Positions 11,295-26,938 are shown, numbered from the stretch's first letter. The stretch is 64,000 nt of DNA from Branchiostoma belcheri (GCF_001625305.1 NW_017802491.1:2674809-2738808), one strand, 5' to 3'. Translations and numbers: made by a program. The notes: generated by a model from the sequence alone, not told the origin.

Positions 11295-12482
11295 ATTCGT
11301 CTTCACATGACTGTATATGCGTTGTGCTATGTGTGTATATCTCTGTAACAGCGAAAGATTAAGTCAACTCTTTGTCAAGATGCTTTTCTAAATGAGGGGA
11401 TGTTTTCTGACTTGCATGATTTAGAACATAGAAATAAATCTGTCGACGGAATATGCATACTGTACACTTCACGGCAATTTGGGCGCCGTTTTGGATCTGA
11501 TGGAATCAGCTATAAAAACATCAATGTTGCATCATGTACTATGCCTACTCCTTATTACACATGCATGGCATCTTATATGGCATCTTTATTCGCTTGTGCT
11601 GGTATATGAGTGCTTTTAATTTTTTTTTCGTAAAAGAATAGGCAACTTTTTATCGATCTCAACAATGACAACATACAGCCGGACCCTGGTGCACCATCCC
11701 GATTTGGCGCCATTCTGTCCAACGTCGTCGCAAGTAATAATGTGCCAAACAAGTCTATATTCTACATCAACACTTAAAATACTATGATGATGTGACAATT
11801 TCAAGCAAATACTGCTAGACTTTATAATAGATTAACGAGATTAAGCATGTTTTGGTACACAGCAGGGAGTATGGATAAGGGTGAGGGGAGGGGTCGCAGG
11901 AAAATTTTGGCGCAATTTTTTGGGGTGTGTGCGGTACCGGTGGAGGTTCTGGATCCCACTCGTGATAATTCTCTGTTCAAGATATGTTATAGGTAGTGTG
12001 TATGTGCGGCTTAAAACGTCATTAGAAATATTCCTCTTTGATCTCACTCTAAGAGCAATTTGCTCCCAATTAAGATTCTACACCCTCCTAGTCAACCCTT
12101 ACAGCGTCAACAGTCGCCTATGTGTACATAACTAGGAAACTGGATACGCACGCCTGGCTTGTCCCCAGCAACGCCCATTGAATGGGTTGCTCTCTAGTCC
12201 ACTAGTTTACTATTGACAAAGTGTCACTCATGCTTACTGTACTGGAAACGTGCACACGACACATACAACGGAAAATGTGCACGAGTTTTCTTTTCTACGA
12301 TCAATCGCTTTCTGATAGTTTGTCGACGATTAGCTCTGTGGACAGTTGTACCGCAAGCCAGAAGTGGCTTAAATGTCAAAGATAAAACTTCCAACTAATC
12401 TATTGATAAATTCGTGAGTCGTGAATACTACTATTTTGCAATAAGCAGATACATCAATATAGCCCTTTTGTGAAGATTTGTT
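11295..12482. other. spacer H1 to H2A, nothing recognised
   Basis: AT-rich spacer between the ends of the convergent H1 and H2A genes. No conserved ORF, RNA gene or repeat was seen. Confidence 0.5.
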
Positions 12483-12498
12483 GGCCCTTAAAAGGGCC
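12483..12498 (-). promoter_or_regulatory. histone 3' stem-loop of H2A-1, UUUA loop
   Basis: Read on the minus strand this is GGCCCTTTTAAGGGCC: the same stem as the other units but loop TTTA in place of TTTC, making the whole 16-mer a near-perfect palindrome. It lies 26 bp beyond the H2A stop. Downstream (minus sense) CACAAAAGGGCTAT, about 12466-12453, is a plausible U7-pairing element. Confidence 0.9.
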
Positions 12499-12524
12499 GG
12501 GGTTCTTTGGTTAGGATTGCCTCT

Positions 12525-13172
<648 letters not shown>

Positions 13173-13234
13173 GGAAGCCATTTCGTGCATTGCACCATTT
13201 CTGACCAAACACTGAGTCAAGGAATTGCAGCATC

Positions 13235-13597
13235 ATGCCGCCAAAGACCCCAGGAAAGGCCGCCAAGAAGGCAGGCAAGGCCCGCCGTGCAGGTGGAGCC
13301 AAGAGGAGGAGGAGAAGGAGGGAGTCCTTCGGTATCTACATCTACAAGGTACTCAAGCAGGTGCACCCCGACACCGGTGTCTCCAGCAAGGCCATGGGCA
13401 TCATGAACTCCTTCGTCAACGACATCTTCGAGCGTATCGCTGGCGAGGCTTCCCGCCTGGCTCACTACAACAAGCGCTCCACCATCAGCAGCCGGGAGAT
13501 CCAGACCGCCGTGCGTCTGCTGCTGCCTGGCGAGCTGGCCAAGCACGCCGTCAGCGAGGGCACCAAGGCCGTCACCAAGTACACCAGCTCCAAGTAA
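13235..13597 (+). CDS. histone H2B, copy 1 (intact)
   Basis: An intronless 120-residue H2B. The basic tail ([18 protein letters not shown]...KRRRRRRES) leads into the fold with [23 protein letters not shown], and the protein ends KYTSSK as in nearly all animal H2Bs, so the C-terminal ubiquitination lysine (AVTKYTSSK) is present. It is divergent from H2A-1. It serves as the intact reference for the disrupted copy at 17256. The stem-loop lies 26 bp past the stop. Confidence 0.97.
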   Translation: MPPKTPGKAAKKAGKARRAGGAKRRRRRRESFGIYIYKVLKQVHPDTGVSSKAMGIMNSFVNDIFERIAGEASRLAHYNKRSTISSREIQTAVRLLLPGELAKHAVSEGTKAVTKYTSSK

Positions 13598-13622
13598 ACT
13601 ACTTCGAACGGCAAACACCCCC

Positions 13623-13638
13623 GGCCCTTTTCAGGGCC
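13623..13638 (+). promoter_or_regulatory. histone 3' stem-loop of H2B-1
   Basis: GGCCCTTTTCAGGGCC with canonical TTTC loop, followed by CACAAAGAGCT at about 13650-13660 as the U7-pairing element. Confidence 0.95.
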
Positions 13639-13660
13639 AACACATCCTCACAAAGAGCTA

Positions 13661-14160
13661 GACCGTTCACTAAATTTATAGGGATGATGATAAGAGTTAA
13701 CGTCTCTAAACTTTTACAAGTAAAACTATCATGAGCCATCATATACATCTGGCAAGGAACACTAGAATCTTGCATTTGTTAAAAATGATGAAAAGGGAGA
13801 ATTGAAAACTGTACAGGTGTTGGCCACGAAATATGTTAGCGAGTACGCTAGCATATGCGTATCTGCAGCATATTGACAGAAGCGCTTAGACCTACGATAA
13901 GTCAACACCTTTCCTGTACAGGAGTGGGTTTAGCTCTCATTTTGGTTCAATTACGTTTAAGTTCTCATGGAATATGCTCACCAGTTCGCCTAGCTTAGTA
14001 TTGCCCTTCTTACTAGTGGCGCCGACGTCGTATCAGGTATCCGACAAACACAATACATTTCACTCTGGTTACAAATAGCCCATTCAAGAATGCGCGCCAA
14101 ATGCCTTTTTCTAACGGCTACTGGTATAGAATTTCAGTCCATTGTTGACCGTTTCAACCA
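13661..14160. other. spacer H2B-1 to H4
   Basis: About 500 bp with no recognised gene or repeat. The H4 promoter follows. Confidence 0.5.
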
Positions 14161-14182
14161 TTGGGGGAATTATCTGTACGGC

Positions 14183-14636
<454 letters not shown>

Positions 14637-14665
14637 ATTATCTACATCAGAAGCACGAAAACCCC

Positions 14666-14681
14666 GGCCCTTTTCAGGGCC
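14666..14681 (+). promoter_or_regulatory. histone 3' stem-loop of H4
   Basis: GGCCCTTTTCAGGGCC followed by ACCA, with a downstream element CCAAAAGACCTGT at about 14692-14704 that departs from the AAAAGAGCTGT consensus by one base. Confidence 0.95.
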
Positions 14682-14705
14682 ACCAAAATCCTCCAAAAGA
14701 CCTGT

Positions 14706-15225
14706 ATCTATACACTGCTCCTGGAATATTCCCTTAGTAGCATATTTAGCTCTGTGATCGTAGCAATAATGGTATAGTGCTATATATGATGGATCTTGTT
14801 TTCACATCGAAGAATAAATTGAATCAGCTTTAAGTTTAGATTTAGCAAAAGGCGTATAACATGATGCATATTTCCGTTTCAAGCCGATAGACATTTGTCA
14901 GTTGAAATTTGTGTTGGGTGAAAAAGAGCACGATTAGAAGAGCGAGCTATATGCTCCATAACGTCGACAAATCCGATGGCAAATATGTATCCAAAGGCCC
15001 ATGACTGTGCCTAAAAGGTGTGAAAATAACAGAGCAATTTGCAATAAGCTTAGTAGATGCTGGATATGATATTTTCTTAATTTGAGTCTATTATCAGATT
15101 GGTCTCAATTTTTTCCTTAGCCTAGTGTTGCCCACATACTGCAAGATGTGACATATTTCCGTGAAAAGGTTTCTTCGGGTCTTTGTTAGCTCAGTAAGGT
15201 AAACGAGTTCGTTAGGCTGTTTGAA
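14706..15225. other. spacer H4 to H3
   Basis: AT-rich sequence; nothing recognised. Confidence 0.5.
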
Positions 15226-15231
15226 TAGTAA

Positions 15232-15346
15232 CCAATCACTGCAGAGGATACTCTCGCAGCCAATTGCGGGTTGGAAAGATAGACCAATCAAGGCTCGTAC
15301 AGTTTCACAAGGTGACCAATGGGAAAGCAATCGTGTCACAATAAAG
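15232..15346 (+). promoter_or_regulatory. H3 promoter with four CCAAT boxes
   Basis: CCAAT occurs at 15232-15236, 15260-15264, 15284-15288 and 15316-15320, all in the sense orientation at intervals of 24-32 bp. CAATAAAGG near 15339 is TATA-like. The H3 start is at 15406. Confidence 0.7.
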
Positions 15347-15396
15347 GAGAACCGCGAACGGTTAAGTTTTATTCGTCTCACTAACCCGAGAACTGA

Positions 15397-15816
<420 letters not shown>

Positions 15817-15842
15817 ACATCAGGCTCGACCTTACAAAACCC

Positions 15843-15882
15843 GGCCCTTTTCAGGGCCAACAAATCCTCTTAAAAGAGCTGT
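15843..15882 (+). promoter_or_regulatory. histone 3' stem-loop and U7 element of H3
   Basis: GGCCCTTTTCAGGGCC at 15843-15858 and AAAAGAGCTGT at 15872-15882, a perfect match to the element complementary to the known vertebrate U7 5' end. Confidence 0.95.
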
Positions 15883-16509
15883 ATACCACTTCACTTACCA
15901 CCTGTATTTGCTCCGGAAGCCTTTGTTGACTCACGCATTTTGTGGCGGTTGTCCCAAACATCTGATATCTACTTATTCTACCGAGCTTACCACTCTATTC
16001 TAAGATGGAAACTAGTTCAGACAGTAAGTCATGAACATGTCCTAAATCCCGACAAAAACGGTTACAGGTTTCTATTAGCCACAACCGACGCGGCTTCTAC
16101 ATAGTCCTTAAACCAACACTACTATCCATGTTGCAGCACCGCAAACAGCCTAAGGAATCTGTCTGAAAACCAATCGTCTTTCAGGTCAACAACTCATTGT
16201 GTCGATTGTTTGCTTCCTAACGGCGGAAAACGGGCGCCAAATTCAATAAGTGAACACAGGGGGTACAGAAAATACCACCCTTTTTTGTCTTGCTCGTAAA
16301 GCTACACCTGACAATACTTGTGTTGGTAGAGCTATACTTGTTTTATACTTAATATACACTTTAGGATATCTACTACTCCTTGGTCTATCGTGTCAACAGC
16401 ATAGCTTTGCATAGTAATGACAGGTGCAAAAGAAAACAACATTATATATAAGCCACTTTCCTGAGCTTGGAAGGTGATGAAAATAACAGTTCTTTTTGGA
16501 AGATTTGTT
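15883..16509. other. spacer H3 to H2A-2
   Basis: No gene, RNA or clear repeat was seen. The final part (about 16495 down to 16480) holds the H2A-2 U7 element AAAAAGAACTGT on the minus strand. Confidence 0.5.
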
Positions 16510-16525
16510 GGCCCTTAAAAGGGCC
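16510..16525 (-). promoter_or_regulatory. histone 3' stem-loop of H2A-2, UUUA loop
   Basis: On the minus strand this is GGCCCTTTTAAGGGCC, the same TTTA-loop variant as H2A-1. At least about 55 bp around it, from the stop through the hairpin, match the H2A-1 unit exactly. Downstream AAAAAGAACTGTT is the U7-type element. Confidence 0.9.
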
Positions 16526-16551
16526 GGGGTTCTTTGGTTAGGATTGCCTCT

Positions 16552-17625
<1,074 letters not shown>

Positions 17626-17649
17626 ACAACTTCGAACGGCAAAACCCCC

Positions 17650-17665
17650 GGCCCTTTTCAGGGCC
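17650..17665 (+). promoter_or_regulatory. histone 3' stem-loop of H2B-2
   Basis: A canonical GGCCCTTTTCAGGGCC remains intact after the pseudogene. The downstream element is weaker (CAAAAAGAAATGT at about 17674-17686). Confidence 0.93.
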
Positions 17666-17686
17666 ACCAAATATTCAAAAAGAAAT

Positions 17687-18326
17687 GTATGGATCACTTT
17701 AGCTTACGGTTAATCTGCCAGTGTACCATGAGAGACTACGACTGTAGGATCGATCTTACAAAAGAATTATAATCAGCACAGCGGTATTTTCGTATCTTTG
17801 CAGTCATTTGGGGAGATAAGTCTGAGTCTTTCATGTATTTGGTCTCGCTTGGAAGTCGGTACAGACCTTACCCGGTTTCAAGTGTAATCGAGCCCTATTC
17901 ATAAGTTCGCGCCAAAAACGCCTTTTGTTAACAGCTACTGCTGCTATGTTTACACTGACTCGATATGGATCAATGATCTTCGGTGCAGCATACTCCGTGG
18001 GCATGATGGTAGCCAAATATGCAATACGGGGCGTACATGCGCCTCAGTATTGTTGATAGTTGCAAATCAAGAAACAAAATAGCCGATTTGCATGGAGTTT
18101 TTTTCCACAGATACGGTTCTACTTGTTGTCAGTCGTGATAAGGTTGTTAGAATTCACAACAGATTAGCCTTTGCTGACACCCAGACAGCAGCACGTCAAA
18201 TTTGAACTGAGATTGGAGCTATGCCAACAGAAAAAACAACCTGATTAATACTTCTCTGTTGTCTGTGGTTAGATAACTGGAAATCTGACAAAACACATAC
18301 AAATGATCAGATACAAGAAAGGATAC
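17687..18326. other. spacer cluster A to MAPEG genes
   Basis: Nothing recognised apart from the end of the MAPEG-1 transcript: TTTATT at 18327-18332 is AATAAA on the minus strand and is the likely poly(A) signal. Confidence 0.5.
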
Positions 18327-18605
18327 TTTATTCTGATGATATGGCATCTTCGAAGATGAACACACAGGTACCTTTTATTAATCAGAGTTGGTCAGCCAAA
18401 GCAAAAAGATATACTATCTATACTCATGTTGACAAAATAAAGCACTCATCATAGGTTTTTTTATCGTTAAAAAGATAGAAAGAAAATGCACACCATGGTT
18501 TTAACATGTGTGTAGGTTATTCAAATCTCAGTAATGAACATAATCTGTTGTGCAATTTCTGAATGGGGTCGGGGCACACAGTCGATCAGTTGATTCTCTT
18601 GGGCT

Positions 18606-19573
18606 TTACAAAGACCCCTTGGCCACCACCTGCACGGCCATGCTGAGAGTGGTGGCCAGGCCGCTGAAGAAGAAGATGCCCCGCCAGGGCTGCAGTCCTG
18701 CCAGGTAGCAGGCCGTGTGGAGCAGGCGGCAGGCCAGGAAGGCGCGGTAGTGCCACAGCGCTACGTCAGACGACGGCTTGGTCAGGACGTACAGGAACCC
18801 GATCTGTGAGCAAGGGAAGAATACACTACAGTATGGAAATTACTCTTGGTCTGAATAAAAACAACTTTTCAACAGCTGTAAAACTCACATTAGGGAACGA
18901 CATAGGTGAAAATGAATGGTGCAGAGGCTGCTAGCGTATGTACAGTGTTCTTGACAACTCACCACTAGGAATGGTGGGATGTTCTCGAGGTCGTTCAGAT
19001 GTAGACGCCGGACTCTCTCAACGTCAGGATGGTCGAGCCGAACCACGGACTTTTCCTTAGCCCCAAAGCAGGTGTCCTCCGGATTCGAGAAAACCTACGT
19101 GGTCGACGTGACAGAAATCCGAATGAAACAACGGAGCCTGTCATTGCTGCCATCGATCACTTCGTGACCTGTCTGTCAGTGCGACCATGATGGGTACTGC
19201 ACATGCAGTAGAGTGTCGCCTGAGTTGAAGTTTGCTATTATCATCATTACACTGTCCGACATAAAACTGTCCAACTTGGAACGAGTGTGGGGCACCAGAT
19301 ACCCAAACTTAGCCAGCCAGAGTTTTGCTCGACACGCATTTATTTATTTAAGGGCTTGCCATGCATGCACACGCCTGTGAACCAAGCTGACTACATATGT
19401 ACACAACCAGCCATTACATAGATAACACAAGAACTACATGGACTTACGTTCTTGGTAATGCGGTGGTAAACGGTGACGAGCGTCATGCCCATCATCTTCA
19501 TGGAGGCCAGCCCCGCGTAGGCAGCGTAGGACGCAAACACGGGGTTATCGAACGACACAACTCTGTCCGCCAT
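18606..19573 (-). CDS. MGST1: microsomal glutathione S-transferase 1-like (MAPEG), copy 1
   Basis: Three exons, all phase 0: 19573-19448, 19094-18963, 18803-18606; 151 residues (human MGST1 is about 155). The start is MADRVVSFDNPVFASYAAYA. The MAPEG hallmark is the VERVRRLHLNDLENIPPFL segment in exon 2, where the conserved Glu-Arg and Asn-Asp-x-Glu-Asn residues line the glutathione site. Four hydrophobic segments are expected: residues about 12-33, about 75-90, and two in exon 3 around RAFLACRLLHTACYLAG. Function known for the family: membrane GSH conjugation and peroxide reduction in the ER and outer mitochondrial membrane. It forms a head-to-tail tandem with the next gene. Confidence 0.93.
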
Positions 19574-20995
19574 CTTGGATCAGACGCTGGCTCGCAAACA
19601 ATGTGTAACCAAATTCCACTGTGACAAGAAGGCGGGTCTCTGCAATAGGGATGACGTCACATGTCCGCAATCATTTTAATAATGACCTGATTTGGTGTAG
19701 CCTTTGTTTTGCAACATTGTGAATTCTGTGTTTAATAAACATAGAAGTTCCCAGGATGATGAAATTGTTGACAATCAAGTGCAAGCTGCAATGTTAAAAC
19801 TGTCTAAAATTAAAATTTGCAGAGGTTTACTCTGCAACAATATGATACAAAGCCCACTGATTCCGTACCGCGTGCTAGATCATACATTTGGTGGACTTTG
19901 CCCCTTGGTTAAAAGCCAAAGGCTGACGATATATCAGGGAATTTGTCGCATTCAAAGATACACACCGCATGCATACACTTCAAATCGCACCACAACCACC
20001 GAGCAACGTAAATTAATCGCCATCACTTTTCGACGTCATTTTCTTCGAAATTACTCTTTCATTTACTTTAATGGCAGTGTTGTGGAAATAGCGCTTCTAA
20101 AAATTTAGTAAAATACCCATTAACATCCAAAGCCAAATCTTTCTATTGCGTTTTGTTTGTTTGAAACTACAGAACCTCAAGAGGCTTGCAACTAAAGGTC
20201 GATGCCCCTTCTGGAACTGTGCCAGTAGTCGTCCCTCCCCACACTGGTTCTATGGTAGGGGTGAGCCATCATTTGAGCATTTTAGCAGCGCTACAATTGC
20301 GGCAGAGTGAGTGAGACTTATCAGTTTGATTATTTGACCTAAAACGAACCAACTACGTGTATTTGTGACGGTGTACAGGTGCACTCAGCAGGTTCCCCGC
20401 TCTTGCGGACTGTGACTGCGCTGTGCGTCTGCACTTCCGATATGATGGGACGCAGAAAGAAAAACAAAAAGTGTGTGAAAAATGGCAACTGATTAAAATG
20501 TATTTCCTTATGACCCTTCTAATACAACAGTACGTCACCATTCACAAAGCGATTGAAGTGACACTCTTTAAATCACTCGCATGGTTTACACACAGAATTG
20601 GCCATTAGCCAGCGAAACTGTATCGACATTTAATACATCAAAATGTCGTATCTATTTATGGCACTAATGAAAATTTTAAACTTCGAAGTGTATCATTTTC
20701 TATCAGGACTGCATTTCTTGCCTCATACACATTGTGAACCAATTGTATGATCTGAACAATACTAGGTAGCTAAATGTATGATTGTTTCCTGGCGCAATTA
20801 ACTTTGATGTATCTGCCTAAACTAGTCTATTAGGACAAAACCACCGTAAGTACCTATCTCAGGAGGATGATTTACTTGTACATGTACATGTCTTGATTCA
20901 ATCGCTCACCAAGATTCACTTCACAAAGGACACAGAAAAGGTACCATAGCCAGGCCACCATATACGAGACAAATCTGGGAGATGTGTTCTATTGT
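19574..20995. other. spacer between the MAPEG genes
   Basis: Upstream region of MAPEG-1 and 3' flank of MAPEG-2. A 134-codon open frame at 19704-20108 (plus) shows no family resemblance and biased, TA-rich codons, so it is not called. No repeat or RNA was recognised. Confidence 0.4.
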
Positions 20996-22260
20996 TTACA
21001 GAGTTCCCACCATCAGAACATGTACAGCCATACTGATGGTAGTGAGCAGACCCGCGGAGAAGCACAGAACGCGATGGGGCTGCCTGGACGCCAGGTACGA
21101 CACGGTGTGGAGACACCTGCTCGCCGCGAAGACACGGAAGTGCCACACGGCCACGCCGGGGGACGGTCCGGTCAGCACGTACAGCAGGCCCACCTGTGGG
21201 AGGAGACAACAGAGAAATTACAACTAGCCTCTACCAGGCTTCGGAGGCACCTGGAAAGAGTAGAAAATTGGTCAAATAGACAGAAAACAGCAAACGTCGC
21301 CCAAACCCTCCAACCCCTGCTCACGGACAATCCCTCATTTCCCAAATCCCGAAATTCCTTTTTCGCGCCATCATACTTACGACCAGGAAGGCAGGGATGT
21401 TCTCCAGGTCGTTACGGTGCAGCCTGCGCACGCGCTCCACGTCAGGGTTGTCCAGTCGAGCCACAGCCCCCTTGTTGCCCTTGACGTCTTCAGAGTTTGC
21501 GAAAACCTGCGTATGTGGTCGGTTATTGTGAGACTGAGAGTCAGACGCGAATAGACTAACAATGGTTTAACAACAGTATTTTACGGTAACCCGGAAGTAA
21601 GTTTCATGCGTCCAGGTGACATTTCATATGACAGTATCTCTATAATTTTGAGCAGTCCTGATTACAATTTTACCACATTAAAATCCTTACGCTACAAATT
21701 ATAACCCACCTAAGCCCTTAACCCCCCAAAAAATTGTCGTGCACGGCCATTGATCGAATGCCGATAGGTGTAGTGCCGAGTCATAGCTCAACTGCCCGCG
21801 GCTATGCTTCGTGACCGACTCCGGAATGTACTCTGCAAGTGCTAATTAAGTTAAGTAGTGTTTACTTTGTTAACAGTGCCCGACTTTACAATGGTAGTAA
21901 AGAAAAGCTTAACAGTCAAATAAATTTGCTCCTAGCACATATCTGACAAAGATTAACATGAGCATAACACGAGCTTGATCAGTGGACCAACACAGTCACA
22001 GGCCGAACAAACACACACATACACACGGTGACACACCCCATGCAAATTCAGCCGACCTATAAACCAGAGGTCTCCACACAAACTCTAAACATTTAGAAGG
22101 AAAGCTAAGATTGAAGGCAAATAAGGTCCCTTACCCCGACGCGGAAACGTGTGTGTGTGGTGTACAACGCCACGAAAAACATCTTGAGCACCACGAGGCT
22201 GGCGTAGGAAGCGTAAGCCGCGAACACGGGGTTCTCAAAAGACAGGCCTGAGGACGCCAT
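20996..22260 (-). CDS. MGST1: microsomal glutathione S-transferase 1-like (MAPEG), copy 2
   Basis: Three phase-0 exons: 22260-22135, 21506-21381, 21193-20996; 149 residues with the same exon layout as copy 1 (42, 42-44 and 65 codons). The start MASSGLSFENPVFAAYASYA matches the neighbour in length; an ATG one codon upstream (22263) is also possible. Exon 2 keeps VERVRRLHRNDLENIPAFLV. Exon 3 has VAVWHFRVFAASRCLHTVSYL, very close to the vertebrate MGST1 segment. Differences from copy 1 (for example AHT/TTH in exon 1, and a two-codon shorter exon 2) show an older duplication than that of the histone copies. The role is membrane GSH transferase/peroxidase. Confidence 0.93.
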
Positions 22261-22263
22261 CAT

Positions 22264-22884
22264 CGAGTCGTGACCAAACGCCAGAACACTGAGCAAGGAA
22301 GTCCTTTGGAGCAGGGGTACCTACGGCCGACACTGGTCGACACCGATGTATACTGAACAGAAACGCGGGGCGTTCTCTGAAAGCCGTGGAAACCTGCTCG
22401 ATGTGTGAATACAAGAGGAAGTAGTCGACCAAACCAAGAAGAGGAAACCAATCCAAAAACAATCACGCCCACTTTGTTAAGTGACGTGCAGCGTTTACCC
22501 ACAATACCCTTGGTCTCTTTCGCGTTCTGGCCCAAAAGACGCCACCAATCGGGACAGGGTAGACAACCGACATTGTTGCACGGGTACCGGTGGTTTGAGT
22601 CAACCGTCACTTCATCTACACAGTTGGATGTTTTACTGCATCAGAGATAGTGTATGTATGACACTGTGTTTTGCAACCTTAAAGAGGTCAAAGTTCAGAT
22701 CTCAGGTGTCCGAGCGAACGCTGGTCTGGAGTGCGCCTGCGTGTGACCGAGGTCATTGAACTAGGTCTCCTAGCGGATAATTTGTTATTTTCAAAAAATG
22801 TTCGCATTACTTCCCTGAACTTTCTCTGGAACTTATGTATAGATACAAGGGACCCTGCATTTATGTATTTTCTGTACAAGAGTA
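22264..22884. other. spacer MAPEG-2 to phosphatase
   Basis: No gene recognised. TTTATT at 22885-22890 (AATAAA on the minus strand) is a likely poly(A) signal for the phosphatase gene, giving it a 3' UTR of about 250 bp. Confidence 0.45.
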
Positions 22885-23144
22885 TTTATTCCAAAGCGCA
22901 GCAAGGGAAGCTATATATAAATTTATATAATATCCATTTAGTACAACAGAAAATGAAGGTTTTTAAAAGCAGTTATGTGTCTTACTGTCACATACACATA
23001 TCATCACGGTCTAAGGTTCTTGATTTTACTACTTGGCAGATACAACATGCAACATTTGTAAGAAAACGTATATTTTGTACAAAAGATTCTACAAATTCTT
23101 ACTATAAATTCTTAAAAGTGAGGTTGCTAGCCAGCGACCCCAGA

Positions 23145-24852
<1,708 letters not shown>

Positions 24853-25175
24853 TCGGTGCTCCTATAGCTACACTTCAACTGGCAGTTACAACGCTTTGAG
24901 AGAATCGGGTTTGACGTATTCTAGCAGATAACCGCCATGCGAAACCGTGACCCGGAAACAAATCGTATTTACGCACGCACAGCTTCGGCCTCTAGCGAGT
25001 GTAAGCAAATCTGCAGGATTCCGCAAACTTATATGTAGTTGCGGCTTGGATTACAATGTCATCATGCTAATGGCAGTTACATGTAGATTTTCTTTCAGTC
25101 ACCAGAAAAGTACCGTATGTAATTAAAAGTTTCATCCGCCTGTGTTACGACACGATCCTTATGTTAGATGTGGGT
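24853..25175. other. spacer phosphatase to H2A-3
   Basis: Phosphatase 5' UTR and promoter (no TATA seen), then the H2A-3 3' flank. No other feature. Confidence 0.5.
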
Positions 25176-25191
25176 GGCCCTGAAAAGGGCC
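25176..25191 (-). promoter_or_regulatory. histone 3' stem-loop of H2A-3
   Basis: Minus strand GGCCCTTTTCAGGGCC with canonical loop, 24 bp past the H2A stop. The downstream U7 element is poor (AACATAAGGATCGTG). Confidence 0.93.
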
Positions 25192-25215
25192 GGTGGTTTT
25201 ACTTGTCCTTCAAGT

Positions 25216-25578
25216 TTACTTCTTCTTGGGCAGGAGCACGGCGTGGATGTTGGGCAGCACACCTCCCTGGGCGATGGTCACACCACCCATCAGCCTGTTC
25301 AGCTCCTCGTCGTTACGGACGGCCAGCTGAAGGTGACGGGGGATGATCCTGGTCTTCTTGTTGTCACGGGCAGCGTTACCGGCCAACTCAAGGACTTCGG
25401 CGGTCAGGTACTCCAGCACGGCGGCCATGTAGACTGGGGCGCCGGCGCCAATACGCTCGGAATAGTTGCCCTTCCTCATGAAACGATGCACACGGCCGAC
25501 GGGGAACTGGAGCCCTGCACGGGAAGATCGTGACTTCCCCTTGCCCTTCTTGCCCTTGCCTTTTCCGCGACCAGACAT
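25216..25578 (-). CDS. histone H2A, subtype 2 copy 1
   Basis: An intronless 120-residue H2A beginning [22 protein letters not shown]. It differs from subtype 1 in the tail, in [21 protein letters not shown], in EVLELAGN and in RLMGG, and it ends directly at LLPKKK without the TAAKK extension. The acidic patch NDEEL is kept. The Met-for-Leu changes (FMRK, VYMAA, RLMGG) recur in the copy at 57334, defining a subtype. It is divergent from H2B-3. TATAAAAA on the minus strand lies at 25661-25654. Confidence 0.96.
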   Translation of the reverse strand: MSGRGKGKGKKGKGKSRSSRAGLQFPVGRVHRFMRKGNYSERIGAGAPVYMAAVLEYLTAEVLELAGNAARDNKKTRIIPRHLQLAVRNDEELNRLMGGVTIAQGGVLPNIHAVLLPKKK

Positions 25579-25653
25579 TTTCAGATGACTTTTCAGATAT
25601 AAGCGTTCAAGCAAATCCTCCAAGTAGCAATGAAAACTCGTCAATGAATTTGG

Positions 25654-26099
25654 TTTTTATAGCCACAGGAAGGATCCTGTGCACAGACAGAGCTGACCAA
25701 TGATAGCGAAACCCGCGAAAAGTTAGCCAATCATGAATCCCCAGTTGTGGCCAAAGATTGTACTTCGCCGAAGTCCGAATAAATCATAACGATTTTATTA
25801 CCCATATGAGAACTTTTAACCAATGGCGTCATTCCTTGTCAATATCCACCAATCACAGACCAGCTGATCAACCAATGGGGGACGCAGCCGAAGGACAGTG
25901 ACGAACCGTGTTCAAATGTATCAATTTCAAGGTCATTGACCAATGGCAGTGTAAAATGAAAAATATACCCAATCATGTATTACTTCTAATGTAATTTGGC
26001 CAATCAAAATTCTAAACAGCATTCGCTTTCGATCACGTCTGAATAAAGGATAACCTGAAATCCCTATATTTGCATATTCACCGTCGAGAGGCAATAAAA
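25654..26099. promoter_or_regulatory. divergent promoter H2A-3/H2B-3 with eight CCAAT boxes
   Basis: CCAAT begins at 25697, 25727, 25820, 25849, 25872, 25940, 25969 and 26000, all eight on the plus strand (H2B sense), spaced 23-93 bp. The octamer ATTTGCAT is at 26068-26075 and AATAAAAA near 26092 is the H2B TATA. The H2A TATA is at 25654-25661 (minus). Confidence 0.85.
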
Positions 26100-26149
26100 A
26101 TCACAAGCTCGTTAGACAACCATCACTTGGCACTCATCGTATCTGAAGT

Positions 26150-26515
26150 ATGGCACCGAAGACAGGGAAAGGAACTAAGAAGGCTGGCAAGGGCCGCCCA
26201 ATGGGCAAGGGTGGTAAGAACAAGAGAAGGAGGAGGAGGGAGACCTTTGGCATCTACATCTACAAGGTGCTCAAGCAGGTGCACCCCGACACCGGTGTCT
26301 CCAGCAAGGCTATGAACATCATGAACTCCTTCGTCAACGACATCTTCGAGCGTGTCGCTGCTGAAGCTTCCCGCCTCGCTCACTACAACAAGCGCTCCAC
26401 CATCAGCAGCCGGGAGATCCAGACCGCCGTCCGTCTGCTGCTGCCTGGCGAGTTGGCCAAGCACGCCGTCAGCGAGGGCACCAAGGCCGTCACCAAGTAC
26501 ACCAGCTCCAAGTAA
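26150..26515 (+). CDS. histone H2B, subtype 2 copy 1
   Basis: An intronless 121-residue H2B with a tail unlike copy 1 ([20 protein letters not shown] then [11 protein letters not shown]). The core carries [23 protein letters not shown] where subtype 1 has AMGIMNSF and [10 protein letters not shown]. The C-terminus KYTSSK is kept. It is paired divergently with H2A-3, and the stem-loop is 24 bp past the stop. Confidence 0.97.
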   Translation: MAPKTGKGTKKAGKGRPMGKGGKNKRRRRRETFGIYIYKVLKQVHPDTGVSSKAMNIMNSFVNDIFERVAAEASRLAHYNKRSTISSREIQTAVRLLLPGELAKHAVSEGTKAVTKYTSSK

Positions 26516-26539
26516 GCGACGGGAATCTATAAAACCACC

Positions 26540-26579
26540 GGCCCTTTTCAGGGCCACCCACATCTCACAAAAGAGCTGT
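26540..26579 (+). promoter_or_regulatory. histone 3' stem-loop and U7 element of H2B-3
   Basis: GGCCCTTTTCAGGGCC at 26540-26555, and AAAAGAGCTGT at 26569-26579, a perfect U7-type element. Confidence 0.95.
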
Positions 26580-26938
26580 ATTGATCCGGGACATCTGCTG
26601 AGCAGAAGCTCCGAAATTGCACTTGACTTGGTTCACATCTGCTAGAGGTTGACAGACATGACTTGTGAAACTAAAAAAAAAAACTATTCTTTACAAATAC
26701 AGAACATTGGTGTAAGTTATCCCGCATTTCCCGATTGCAAGCTCTGCATGAAAGGGCCGAAAAAGCCTACATTGGTGACGCGATCTCTTCATTGACTGGT
26801 AAGCAGAGTCATCTACCGGTATAAACCAGTACTGCTACCGCCTGTGTACTTTTCTCAAGTCGAGCTCGTTTCTTTTTTTCATGCGGTCAATGCACCCACT
26901 GAGAGTGTTTGCTCTATCCTATCTGGGAGGGATAATTA
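26580..26938. other. spacer before MITE
   Basis: No gene seen. An A10 run near 26672. The last two bases (TA, 26937-26938) form the target duplication of the element that follows. Confidence 0.5.

Noticed and set aside
19704-20108. 134-codon plus-strand frame between the MAPEG genes
   Set aside because: No motif or homology recognised. Codon use matches the AT-rich spacer.
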